Positions 1 through 7,189 of a stretch of DNA of 57,259 nt are shown here, piece by piece. The DNA is from Fibrobacter sp. Its GTDB lineage: Bacteria; Fibrobacterota; Fibrobacteria; Fibrobacterales; Fibrobacteraceae. Where the stretch lies: NCBI GenBank assembly GCA_024398965.1, contig JAKSIF010000016.1:1-57259 (forward strand), in the 5' to 3' direction. The notes below the pieces were generated by a model. It worked only from the letters and a program-made list of their open reading frames with translations, did no database searches and was not told the origin of the DNA. Each line of letters opens with the position of its first letter. The stretch's first letter is position 1. A program made the translations under genes and the position numbers.

Positions 1-304
1 TTGACGAGGCTGGGCTAGACTCACCGCCACTGTTCTTGTCTCCTGTAGACGAGCTAGATTTCGCAGACGACGAATCGTTCTTTTCCTTAGCCGAGGACGA
101 CGCAGCAGTCTTTTTCGAAGACGACGAAACATCGCAATCATCGTCATCGCATTCGCAGTTTTCGTCGTCTACTCCGCAAGACGCCGAGGCGTCGTTCTTG
201 TGCACGTAACCCGAACTGCTGTCGTCGTCACCGCAGGCGACGAAGGAGAAAGCCAACATGGCGCACAGGGCCGCTGGGAGGGCAAATGGTAGCAATCGTT
301 TCAT
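1..304 (-). CDS. Lipoprotein, N-terminal part (cut by window edge)
   Basis: The first 101 codons of a minus-strand gene whose remainder lies outside the window. The start ATG at 304 is preceded by GGAG about 7 nt upstream. The product begins with a basic/hydrophobic signal peptide ending in a lipobox (FVAC, lipid Cys at residue 24). This is followed by GDDDSSS and a long acidic and serine-rich linker (CDDDDCDVSSSS and similar) typical of Fibrobacter surface lipoproteins, where the linker tethers a folded domain to the membrane. The functional domain is not in the window, so no function can be given. The high Ser/Asp content is real coding, not a shadow frame, because the frame stays open and starts with a clean signal peptide. 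Confidence 0.8.
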   Translation of the reverse strand, partial: MKRLLPFALPAALCAMLAFSFVACGDDDSSSGYVHKNDASASCGVDDENCECDDDDCDVSSSSKKTAASSSAKEKNDSSSAKSSSSTGDKNSGGESSPASS

Positions 305-372
305 TTGTTCACTCCAAAGAGATAAACTAAAAATAAGTTGGTGGTTATGGAAATTTCACTTTACATTGAAAC

Positions 373-405
373 AAAAAAAAGCGACGTCTAGTAAAGTTGT
401 CGCTT
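373..405 (-). terminator. Intrinsic terminator after the DUF3467 gene
   Basis: Read on the minus strand, a 7-bp stem (arms 379-385 and 399-405, AAGCGAC/GTCGCTT) with a 13-nt loop is followed by a run of eight T (373-380). It lies about 20 bp beyond the stop codon of the DUF3467 gene. Confidence 0.7.
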
Positions 406-422
406 CGCTTGTCTTGAATCAA

Positions 423-752
423 TTAAGCCTTCTTCGGCTTTTCGGCAGGGGCGGCAGCCTGCATGCCGATGTCAATCTTTCCGAATTTCGCTTCGTAGGC
501 ATTCAAGGTGGCCCCAAGCATGATGGCGAGGCGCTTGGCCGTGTACGGGGTCATCACCACGCGCTCGGCTATTTCCACGTTCACCTTGCCCTGGTTCATG
601 TTCCAGGCCTGATTCAAGCCCAGAAGCATCATGATTTCTTCACGGCCGCCCACGACGTTCGTTGCGTTCACGTAAAGGCTTTTCATGTTGCCGTCGTTCC
701 AGACAACTTCTGGAAGGGAGTTGGCTGCTTTATTTTCTTTTTTTTCGTTCAT
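423..752 (-). CDS. DUF3467 family protein
   Basis: A 109-residue soluble protein without signal peptide. The central part (VYANATNVVGG-like segment, here YVNATNVVGGREE, then the block RVVMTPYTAKRLAIML) matches what I know of the DUF3467 family, small bacterial proteins of about 100 residues whose role is unknown. It ends in an Ala/Pro/Lys tail (AAAPAEKPKKA). The ATG at 752 is preceded by TTTGGAGC. The gene stands alone with its own terminator, and its upstream region is packed with inverted repeats (see 767-972), so expression may be controlled at the leader level. The family assignment is from memory of its motifs and was not checked by search. Confidence 0.7.
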   Translation of the reverse strand: MNEKKENKAANSLPEVVWNDGNMKSLYVNATNVVGGREEIMMLLGLNQAWNMNQGKVNVEIAERVVMTPYTAKRLAIMLGATLNAYEAKFGKIDIGMQAAAPAEKPKKA

Positions 753-766
753 GAGAATAGCTCCAA

Positions 767-972
767 ATAAAATGGCTATGTTCTACTAATGTGTAGGACG
801 GCCATTTTATGTTGAATTTGCTGAAAAAATACTAAAAAATGGTCTAATCCAACAAAAATTAGGTTAGACCAAGTATCTAAGATACAGTTTTTAGGTAGGT
901 AAATCTCAGTTTCTAATAGGGTGTGATTTTTAGATAGTTATATTACATCTACACTTTGAAAGAACATAGCCA
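767..972. repeat. Nested inverted repeats upstream of the DUF3467 gene
   Basis: This 206-bp non-coding stretch holds four inverted repeats. The outer pair is a perfect 12-bp repeat, TGGCTATGTTCT (773-784) with AGAACATAGCCA (961-972). Overlapping its left arm is ATAAAATGGC (767-776), which pairs with GCCATTTTAT (801-810). Between them are GGTCTAATCC/GGTTAGACC (841-850, 862-870) and GTATC-TAA-GATAC (873-885). The left outer arm can pair with either partner but not both, right next to the ribosome binding site. It may be a regulatory leader, a small RNA, or a small MITE-like element with terminal inverted repeats. Confidence 0.6.
824..870 (-). terminator. Terminator-like hairpin in the DUF3467 leader region
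   Basis: On the minus strand the stem GGTCTAACC ... GGATTAGACC (870-862 with 850-841, one bulge) is followed by a T-rich tract (840-824, two runs of six T separated by AGTA). It could end a short upstream transcript or act as an attenuator before the DUF3467 gene, which begins 72 bp further on. Confidence 0.5.
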
Positions 973-978
973 AACGGA

Positions 979-1007
979 AAAAAGAACGTCTTTCTGACGT
1001 TCTTTAT
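979..1007. terminator. Terminator after nrdG
   Basis: A perfect 10-bp stem AAAGAACGTC (981-990) / GACGTTCTTT (996-1005) with a 5-nt loop. On the minus strand it is followed by a run of T, so it ends the nrdG transcript. A shorter T run exists on the other side. Confidence 0.75.
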
Positions 1008-1034
1008 AAAAACAGAAGTTTCTTTAAAGCATTT

Positions 1035-1655
1035 CTATTCAAACAAGTCCGGCCTATTCTGCATCTCGTCCAACTGGATCTGGTGAAGAACAACGCGGCC
1101 TGCGGAAAGACTGGCCTGCACATCAACAAGACGCTGGTTCTTGGAGCCGCGAAACTTCAAGTCAAGGCAGCGCTGAGCCAAGATGAAGGGACCATCAACA
1201 AGAATATCCGCAAAGGTCAGCAATTCCAGGCATTCCGGTTTTTCATCCTTGAGAGCCATTAAGCGTTCATAGGTAAATCCAGAAAAAATGACCAGATTCA
1301 AGCCGCGTTCCTTGATTTCGCGAGCCAAGGGAACAAGCGTCTTCGCCTGAAACATAGGATCGCCGCCACTAAGAGTCACACCATCCAGCAACGGATTTTC
1401 CTCGATCATGGAAAGCAATTCTGCGAGGGAAATATCGTGGCCGCCATTGAAATCGTGGGTCTGGGGATTATGGCAACCGAGGCAATTGTGGGAACAGCCT
1501 TGAGTGAAAATGGAAAAACGGATACCAGGACCATCCACGAAAGATTCAGGTTCAATTCCTGCAATGCGAAGTTTCTTCCCTTCGAAGCCTTCCGGCACAG
1601 GGTAGCTTACTTCGTGCAAATCATCTTCCTGGTTATCTACATTCTGAAAATCCAT
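1035..1655 (-). CDS. nrdG: Anaerobic ribonucleotide reductase activating protein (radical SAM)
   Basis: A 206-residue radical SAM enzyme. It uses S-adenosylmethionine and a 4Fe-4S cluster to create the glycyl radical on the class III ribonucleotide reductase. The cluster motif C-x3-C-x2-C is visible as CSHNCLGC near residues 54-61, after the typical FVDGPGIRFSIFTQG segment. The SAM-binding GGD motif follows as TLSGGDPM. It lies downstream of nrdD and the separate glycyl-radical gene on the same strand, but a terminator-like hairpin (1752-1796) and a dispersed repeat intervene, so it may have its own promoter. The start at 1655 has a purine-rich GAGAAGAGAG upstream. In this locus its substrate peptide is probably the 52-residue product of 1809-1967. 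Confidence 0.92.
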   Translation of the reverse strand: MDFQNVDNQEDDLHEVSYPVPEGFEGKKLRIAGIEPESFVDGPGIRFSIFTQGCSHNCLGCHNPQTHDFNGGHDISLAELLSMIEENPLLDGVTLSGGDPMFQAKTLVPLAREIKERGLNLVIFSGFTYERLMALKDEKPECLELLTFADILVDGPFILAQRCLDLKFRGSKNQRLVDVQASLSAGRVVLHQIQLDEMQNRPDLFE

Positions 1656-1678
1656 TTTACTCTCTTCTCATTCGAAAC

Positions 1679-1724
1679 TGCTGGATCCTTCGACTACGAA
1701 CCTTACGGTTCTTCGCTCAGGATG
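1679..1724. repeat. Dispersed intergenic repeat, copy 1
   Basis: A non-coding segment running CTGGATCCTTCG ... CGCTCAGGATGACAT with an internal hairpin GAACC-TTAC-GGTTC. A diverged relative with the same two ends lies at 32744-32787. Both sit between genes, which is the behaviour of a REP-like dispersed element. Confidence 0.45.
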
Positions 1725-1751
1725 ACATTTGTGGACAATTCCGCAAATAGA

Positions 1752-1796
1752 AAAAGCCCACGGCCTCTCCCGCATCATACGGGCGTCACCGTGGGC
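1752..1796 (-). terminator. Terminator after the glycyl-radical gene
   Basis: Arms GCCCACGG (1756-1763) and CCGTGGGC (1789-1796), with an inner CCCG/CGGG stem (1770-1773, 1780-1783). On the minus strand it is followed by five T. It ends the nrdD plus glycyl-radical-peptide transcript before nrdG. Confidence 0.75.
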
Positions 1797-1808
1797 ATTT
1801 AATACAAA

Positions 1809-1967
1809 CTAGTTATTGCTGTCGCAACCGTGCTTCACACGGTCATTCACTTCAGCAAGCTTTGCATTGTTGAAGCGATCGATTGTACCAACCAGGTAAC
1901 CGGTGATACGGCGAATGCGTTCAAAGCCAACGCCTTCTCCATACTGGGACTTTTCTTTTTCAGACAT
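1809..1967 (-). CDS. Stand-alone glycyl-radical domain of anaerobic ribonucleotide reductase
   Basis: A 52-codon gene. The product is essentially only the C-terminal glycyl-radical segment of class III reductases: residues 15-46 include FERIRRITGYLVG, then DRFNNAKLAE and RVKHG. In contiguous NrdD proteins this block follows the zinc-binding region, and the Gly of RRxxGYL (here Gly23) carries the radical. The 776-residue NrdD upstream ends before this block. The gene is intact: ATG at 1967, strong AAGGAG 7 nt upstream, and its own stop at 1809. It lies 53 bp after the nrdD stop, and the spacer is AT-rich with stops, so a simple frameshift does not explain it. The two chains are inferred to assemble into one enzyme, activated by NrdG. 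Confidence 0.9.
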   Translation of the reverse strand: MSEKEKSQYGEGVGFERIRRITGYLVGTIDRFNNAKLAEVNDRVKHGCDSNN

Positions 1968-2020
1968 TGTATTTCTCCTTGACTGATTTTCAGCCTATAA
2001 ACTTTTCTTTATTTTAAACC

Positions 2021-4351
2021 TTAGCGGATTCCCAGGAAGGCGGGCATGCCCGGGAACTTCTTGCGGAGTTCTTCGATCTTCTGCGGATCGATGGCGTGGC
2101 CTTCTGCACGACCGCAACGGGGGCACACATCGTTAATCACACCAACGTAACCGCAGACAGGGTCACGGTCAACCGGATGGTTGATGGAGCCGTAGCCAAT
2201 GCCGGACTTAGCCATGAAGCGAACGATCTTTTCGAATGCATCCAGGTTCTGGGTCGGGTCGCCATCCATTTCGATGTAGCTGATATGGCCAGCGTTGGTG
2301 AGAGCGTGATACGGGGCTTCCAATTCAATCTTCTTGAATGCGCTGATCTTGTAGTATACAGGCACATGGAAGGAGTTGGTGTAGTAGTCACGATCGGTAA
2401 CACCCGGAATGATGCCAAACTTCTTCTTGTCCATGCGGAGGAAACGACCAGAAAGGCCTTCTGCCGGAGTAGCAAAGAGTGAGAAGTTCAGCTGGAGGCG
2501 TTCGGATTCGCGGTCGCAGAAATCACGCATGTGCTGAACGATTTCGAGACCAAGCTTATGGGAAGCTTCGGATTCGCCGTGATGCTTGCCGGTGAGGGCA
2601 ACCAAGGTTTCGGCAAGGCCAATGAAACCGATGGAAAGGGTACCGTCCTTGAGGACTTCGCGGACTTCGTCGTTCCAGCCCAGCTTTTCGGAACCAATCC
2701 AAATGCCCTGGCCCATGAGGAAGGGGAAGTTCTTCACGCGCTTGCGGCTCTGCACTTCCATACGTTCCAGCAACTGATCGCGGACGAGAGCCAGCATGCG
2801 ATCCAGTTCCTTGTAGAACAGGTCGATGGACTTCATCTTGAGGGCGATGCGAGGCAGGTTGATGGAGGTAAAGCTCAGGTTGCCACGGCCGAAGGTGATT
2901 TCGTTTTCGGGACGGGCGGTATTACCGATAACGCGAGTACGGCAACCCATGTAGGCGATTTCAGTTTCAGGGTGGCCCGGCTTGTAGTAAGCAGCATTGT
3001 ACGGAGCATCCATGAAGCTGAAGTTGGGGAACAGGCGCTTTGCAGAAACGCGGCAGGCCAACTTGAACAAGTCGTAGTTGGGGTCGCCCGGATTGAGGCT
3101 CACGCCATCCTTTACGCGGAAAATCTGAATCGGGAAGATTGCGGTTTCGCCACCACCCAAGCCTTCTTCTGTAGTGAGCAGCAAATTACGCATCACCATC
3201 TGGGCTTCGGGATCGGTACACATACCGTAGTTAATGCTGGAGAACGGAGTCTGAGCACCGGCGCGGCTGTGCATGGAGTTCAGGTTATGAACGAAAGCTT
3301 CCATAGCCTGGAAGGTAGCCTTGTCCGTTTCTTCGTAAGCCTGCTTTTCGGCAAACTTCTGTGCACCCATAACGATTTCGGTGCTGTAGATCTTGGAAAG
3401 CTCACGAGCTTCGGTCTGGACAAACTTTTCGTTAGGAACGAGAGTTGCCACCATACCCATTTCGAGCATTTCTTCATGAAGCTTCTTGATAACCGGACGG
3501 ATTTCTTCTTCTTCCTTACCGGTGAGAAGAATCAAGGCCTTCACCATGTTATTCAGGTAAGCCTTGCGGTAGGTGATGCGAACGCCGTCGGCCATGGCAT
3601 AGTCGAAGTTAGGAACAGCCTGACCACCGTGCTGATCGTTCTGGTTGGACTGGATAGCAATTGCAGCGAGAGCTGCGTAGCTGCGGATGTCCTTGGGTTC
3701 ACGGAGATGACCGTGACCCGTGTTGAAACCATTCTTGAAAAGCTTGATTAGGTCGATCTGGCAGCAGGTCATGGTGAGGGCGTAGAAATCCAGGTCATGG
3801 ATATGGATATCGCCTTCGGAATGAGCACGGCTGTGTTCCGGCTTCAGCATCATCATGGTGTAGAAATGCTTTGCGGATTCGGAACCGTACTTGAGCATGG
3901 TACCCATGGCGGTGTCGCCATCGATGTTTGCGTTTTCGCGCTTCAGGTCGGATTCCTTGGCGGAGCTGAAGGTAATGTCGCGAAGGGTGTGCATGAGGCG
4001 AGTGTTCACTTCACGAACACGGGTACGTTCTGCACGATAAAGGATGTAGCTCTTGGCGGTGTCACCGTAGCCGGCTTCGGTCAAGGCCTTTTCGACTGCG
4101 TCCTGGATTTCTTCAATGTCAGGACGAGTCTTGCCTTCGGCTTCAAGGCGGCCTACTGCATAGGCAGCAACCTTGAGAGCGGTACTGTTCAAAACGTCTT
4201 CACCACCGAGAAGGTCCAGCTGAGACTGGGAAGCCTTAATCTGTTCTTCAAGTTCACCAGAGGCACGGAAAGCCTTAACGATGGCACCAGCGATCTTCTC
4301 AATGTTGAACGGCATCTCGCGGCCGTCACGTTTTTTCACAGCAAAAATCAT
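2021..4351 (-). CDS. nrdD: Anaerobic (class III) ribonucleoside-triphosphate reductase, catalytic chain without glycyl-radical domain
   Basis: A 776-residue enzyme that reduces ribonucleotides to deoxyribonucleotides without oxygen. Residues 1 to about 110 form an ATP-cone regulatory domain (starts IFAVKKRDG). The barrel follows, with NQNDQHGGQAVPNFDY near 236-251 and the active-site Cys470 in YMGCRTRVIG. A metal-binding segment near the end has Cys733, Cys743 and Cys746 (VCGY ... CPRCGR). The protein then stops after PGMPAFLGIR. The RRxxGYL radical motif expected about 20-40 residues later is missing here and is supplied by the separate gene at 1809-1967. The start at 4351 has AAGGA upstream. 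The large inverted repeat at 4541-4585 suggests operator control. Confidence 0.93.
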   Translation of the reverse strand: MIFAVKKRDGREMPFNIEKIAGAIVKAFRASGELEEQIKASQSQLDLLGGEDVLNSTALKVAAYAVGRLEAEGKTRPDIEEIQDAVEKALTEAGYGDTAKSYILYRAERTRVREVNTRLMHTLRDITFSSAKESDLKRENANIDGDTAMGTMLKYGSESAKHFYTMMMLKPEHSRAHSEGDIHIHDLDFYALTMTCCQIDLIKLFKNGFNTGHGHLREPKDIRSYAALAAIAIQSNQNDQHGGQAVPNFDYAMADGVRITYRKAYLNNMVKALILLTGKEEEEIRPVIKKLHEEMLEMGMVATLVPNEKFVQTEARELSKIYSTEIVMGAQKFAEKQAYEETDKATFQAMEAFVHNLNSMHSRAGAQTPFSSINYGMCTDPEAQMVMRNLLLTTEEGLGGGETAIFPIQIFRVKDGVSLNPGDPNYDLFKLACRVSAKRLFPNFSFMDAPYNAAYYKPGHPETEIAYMGCRTRVIGNTARPENEITFGRGNLSFTSINLPRIALKMKSIDLFYKELDRMLALVRDQLLERMEVQSRKRVKNFPFLMGQGIWIGSEKLGWNDEVREVLKDGTLSIGFIGLAETLVALTGKHHGESEASHKLGLEIVQHMRDFCDRESERLQLNFSLFATPAEGLSGRFLRMDKKKFGIIPGVTDRDYYTNSFHVPVYYKISAFKKIELEAPYHALTNAGHISYIEMDGDPTQNLDAFEKIVRFMAKSGIGYGSINHPVDRDPVCGYVGVINDVCPRCGRAEGHAIDPQKIEELRKKFPGMPAFLGIR

Positions 4352-4538
4352 TGCTTAATCCTTCTTATTCAAACAATTCTAATTCCGCCGGCTCTAGGCT
4401 TTTTCATCGCGAGATTTGTAAACTCCAAATTAACAAAACTCTAAAAAAAGGCCAAAATTCTCTTTATTCAACAGGAATACAACCACCCAAAAGCGCGCAA
4501 TCCCAAGAATCTTTCAAATTCGCTCAAAATCAGCATAA

Positions 4539-4601
4539 AGCCTACATCTTGTGGCAAATGCCACCTAACCACCCCAAGATGTAGGACACAAGATAATAAA
4601 A
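4539..4601. promoter_or_regulatory. Inverted repeat with NrdR-box-like sequence upstream of nrdD
   Basis: A perfect 11-bp inverted repeat CCTACATCTTG (4541-4551) / CAAGATGTAGG (4575-4585) encloses the perfect hairpin GTGGCAAATGCCAC (4551-4564). Compared with the NrdR box consensus ACACWATATCTWGTGT, I count about 12 of 16 matches at 4539-4554 and about 10 of 16 at 4572-4587. The two centres are about 33 bp apart, near the three-turn spacing usual for NrdR. A further half-box ACACAAGATA starts at 4586. Control of nrdD by NrdR is an inference. The rest of 4352-4805 is AT-rich, and I see no gene in it. Confidence 0.45.
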
Positions 4602-4805
4602 GAACCACTATATATGCGAAATCGTCAAAAAAAAATCTTGATAATTTTTATTTACGCTCGTTTATTTACGCAAAAACTTCGTTAATTAATACACTATCCC
4701 GGTTTCGGATTTTTGTAAAAAATTAAATTACAAAAAACTTATTTTCACTACATTTTCTTAACTCATTATAGTTCAATGAGTTATTAAAAAACACCCCTAA
4801 AGGAT

Positions 4806-4836
4806 AAAAAAAACACCCCTTGACAAAATCAAGGAG
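4806..4836 (-). terminator. Terminator after the SIMPL-domain gene
   Basis: On the minus strand, stem CTCCTTGA/TCAAGGGG (4836-4829 with 4822-4815, including G-U pairs) is followed by TG and eight T (4813-4806). It lies 25 bp beyond the stop of the SIMPL-domain gene. Confidence 0.65.
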
Positions 4837-4861
4837 CGCCTTTAAAAAATACGTTGTTTTG

Positions 4862-5620
4862 TTACTTCAATTCAACAATCAGACGCACCGACGCACTAAC
4901 CTCCACAGAGTCCGCAATAGCAGATTCATCTGGAGCTGCACCATCCATCATCATGGCATTTACAGCAAGCCCCTTGGCTCTACGATGCATGGAATAACCG
5001 CCATAGACGTTAACTCCACCATCCCCGCCCACATAGATAACATCGCCCAGCTTGGCATTGACGCCATCGGCATAGCTCTTGGCCTGAGACAGAGCCTTCT
5101 TGCTTGCAAGCCCAATAATTTCGGACTGAACTGCAGACACATCCTTAAGTTCTGCACTAGTGCGATCGATTTCTACATCCGGTTCCGAGGCAAGGGCCTC
5201 CACCAAGGCGGCAGCATCGCTCTTGTTGTCTACAGAAACCTCAAAGCTCTGGGTTGCCACATAGCCCGCAAGATTACGCTTGCCGTCGTGGTAGGACCAT
5301 TCCTTACGCACATCAACGCTATTCTGTTCCACATTCTTTTCGGGAATGTCCAGTGCAGCAACATTTGCGAAAATAGCTGCCCTACGTTCTGCAACCTTCT
5401 TGAAAAGGACGTCCTTGTCCTTATCACGAAGATCCAGGCGGAACCCAGTCACAAACTTGTCGGCAGCCACCTTCTTGGACTCCATTGCGGAAACTTCCAC
5501 ACGGGGAGTCTCTACCGAAGCAGTACCGCCGGACACGCAGGGACGACCGCCATTGGTAACCATATAGACGCAAGCAACAAGACCTGCGATACAAACGACA
5601 TTAAAAAATTTTGAAGACAT
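4862..5620 (-). CDS. SIMPL-domain (DUF541, YggE-like) protein
   Basis: A 252-residue protein with one N-terminal hydrophobic segment (residues 5-20), so it is membrane-anchored or exported. The body has the character of the SIMPL/DUF541 family: paired alpha/beta repeats with SFEVSVDNKSDAAALVEALA, a later segment ALSQAKSYADGVNAKLGDVI, and the closing strand DSVEVSASVRLIVELK. Family members occur in periplasmic or envelope proteins linked to stress tolerance, and their molecular role is poorly known. It is a single gene with its own terminator (4806-4836), and GAGG lies upstream of the ATG. The -10 candidate is at 5638-5643. Confidence 0.75.
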   Translation of the reverse strand: MSSKFFNVVCIAGLVACVYMVTNGGRPCVSGGTASVETPRVEVSAMESKKVAADKFVTGFRLDLRDKDKDVLFKKVAERRAAIFANVAALDIPEKNVEQNSVDVRKEWSYHDGKRNLAGYVATQSFEVSVDNKSDAAALVEALASEPDVEIDRTSAELKDVSAVQSEIIGLASKKALSQAKSYADGVNAKLGDVIYVGGDGGVNVYGGYSMHRRAKGLAVNAMMMDGAAPDESAIADSVEVSASVRLIVELK

Positions 5621-5637
5621 CTATAACCTCAAGGCCT

Positions 5638-5643
5638 AATATA
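5638..5643 (-). promoter_or_regulatory. -10 element (TATATT) for the SIMPL-domain gene
   Basis: TATATT on the minus strand, 17 nt before the ATG at 5620, lying just after the terminator of the upstream symporter gene (5654-5680). The sequence context TTTTGTATATTA is the same as at 55853-55858. Confidence 0.4.
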
Positions 5644-5653
5644 CAAAACCTAT

Positions 5654-5680
5654 AAAAAAAAAATCCGGTGTTGCCGGATT
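5654..5680 (-). terminator. Terminator of the lptFG-GGDEF-symporter operon
   Basis: Stem AATCCGG (5662-5668) / CCGGATT (5674-5680) with a 5-nt loop. On the minus strand it is followed by a run of ten T. It lies 16 bp beyond the symporter stop. Confidence 0.75.
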
Positions 5681-5696
5681 CATTAACAAGAGGTTG

Positions 5697-7187
5697 CTAC
5701 TTGCTCCTCAACAGATTGCTCAGCCAGCTTGATAAAAGGGCTACAGCCACGGTTGTCGTCATACTGATAAGAGGCATCCAGGGCCAGCTGAAAATTCCAC
5801 CGAGCAAGGCGGGCACATGGAATGCAGGGATTCCCTGAACAAGAATAAGGCTACCCATACCGCAGAGAACTGCAACAATGACGCACCAGCCACGAAGATG
5901 ACGAGCGCAGTTTCCCAGAATCTTGTCGCCAAAGAAAGCCAACAGGAACATGGCAAGGAGGGGGCCAGTAAAGAGTCCCGTAAAGAATACGGCGTTCTTC
6001 AGAAGGCTTCCCTGCTGGGTGGCTGCGAACAAGGCGCCAAACACGCCAAGAACGCCCCACAGCACCGTCCAGAGCTTAGCTCGTTTCAATCCGCCAAGGC
6101 CCTCGTTTTCCTTCCAGCCGAAGAAATCTCTTTCGGAAGTATTACTAAGGGAGTTGATCGCACCGGAAAGGGAACTCATGGCGGCGGCACAGATTGCGGC
6201 AACAATAAGGCCTGTAACGCCCTGCGGAAGCCCGTTGACAATGAAGTACGGGAAGACGTCATTTTGACCAAGTCCTGCCGGAAGGGAAGCCGCTTTTGCC
6301 ATTTGGTAATAGACGTACAAGGCTGCGCCAACCCAATAGAAGAGAATGGAGACAACAACCCCAAGTACCATGGAAAGAATACTGGAACGATTTGCGGCCT
6401 TTACGTCCTTACAGCTGAGGTAGCGTTGTACAAACTGCTGGTCACAACCACGAATAGCAATTTCAAGCACGGCGTAGGCAAAACCTGCAGACACCAGGGT
6501 ACGCGCGTTGGAAATGTCAAAGGATGCGTCCCACCACTTGGTTTTTCCAGCCTCCCCTGCCATTCGGGCCATCTCGCCAAGACCACCTACGGAGTTTGAG
6601 ATGAGGAAAAGAACCAAGGCGCCGCCACCGAAGAATACGATAAACTGCATTACATCGGTCCAGATAACCGCCTTGATGCCGCCAAACCAGGTATAGAAAA
6701 TGGCAACCGCCGCAGAAACGATGATCGCGACCTTCAGGTCAATGTGCAGAATCTGAGCGAGCACAAGGGACGGAGCATAAAGAAGAATGCCTGTACGAAG
6801 CAAAAGATGAAGGCAATAGAAAACGGCGGCCAGGCGACGGACAGGTTTTCCGAAACGGACTTCGAATAGTTCGTAGGCACTGCTAATACCGGAATTCTGG
6901 AATCTAGGGATAAAGACCTTCCCCACCACAAAAATGCTGATGAACGCACCTATCTGGAACATAAGGAATGTCATGTTGTCGCCATACACATCCGCAGGAG
7001 CCCCTAGGAACGTAGTGGCACTGACGGAGGTTGCAATAAGGCTAATGCCAACGGCAATCCAAGGCATGGATCCACCACCCAGCATGTATTCCTTAAGATT
7101 CTTATTACCCCTGGATACCCAAAGGCCAATAAAAAGAGACACCAGCAGGTAAGCCGCTAAAACAAACCAGTCGACAACAGTGAACAT
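5697..7187 (-). CDS. Sodium:solute symporter (SSS family)
   Basis: A 496-residue inner-membrane transporter with about 13 predicted membrane helices. Family features are the start FVLAAYLLVSLFIGL, the sodium-site region GISLIATSVSATTFLGAP near 47-64, the loop FGGIKAVIWTDVMQF near 169-183, and a later AICAAAMSSLSGAINSLSN segment. This family couples sodium entry to uptake of sugars, amino acids, vitamins or nucleosides. The substrate cannot be told from sequence alone. It is the last gene of a four-gene minus-strand operon, beginning 2 bp after the GGDEF gene, and a strong terminator follows. The link to lipopolysaccharide export genes is not functionally obvious. Confidence 0.88.
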   Translation of the reverse strand: MFTVVDWFVLAAYLLVSLFIGLWVSRGNKNLKEYMLGGGSMPWIAVGISLIATSVSATTFLGAPADVYGDNMTFLMFQIGAFISIFVVGKVFIPRFQNSGISSAYELFEVRFGKPVRRLAAVFYCLHLLLRTGILLYAPSLVLAQILHIDLKVAIIVSAAVAIFYTWFGGIKAVIWTDVMQFIVFFGGGALVLFLISNSVGGLGEMARMAGEAGKTKWWDASFDISNARTLVSAGFAYAVLEIAIRGCDQQFVQRYLSCKDVKAANRSSILSMVLGVVVSILFYWVGAALYVYYQMAKAASLPAGLGQNDVFPYFIVNGLPQGVTGLIVAAICAAAMSSLSGAINSLSNTSERDFFGWKENEGLGGLKRAKLWTVLWGVLGVFGALFAATQQGSLLKNAVFFTGLFTGPLLAMFLLAFFGDKILGNCARHLRGWCVIVAVLCGMGSLILVQGIPAFHVPALLGGIFSWPWMPLISMTTTVAVALLSSWLSNLLRSK

Positions 7188-7189
7188 GA

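Noticed and set aside
1809-2021. Simple frameshift or in-frame stop breaking a normal nrdD
   Set aside because: The spacer of 53 bp is AT-rich with stops, the short gene has a strong ribosome binding site and its own ATG, and it ends with its own terminator. This looks like two functional genes, though a resequencing check would settle it.
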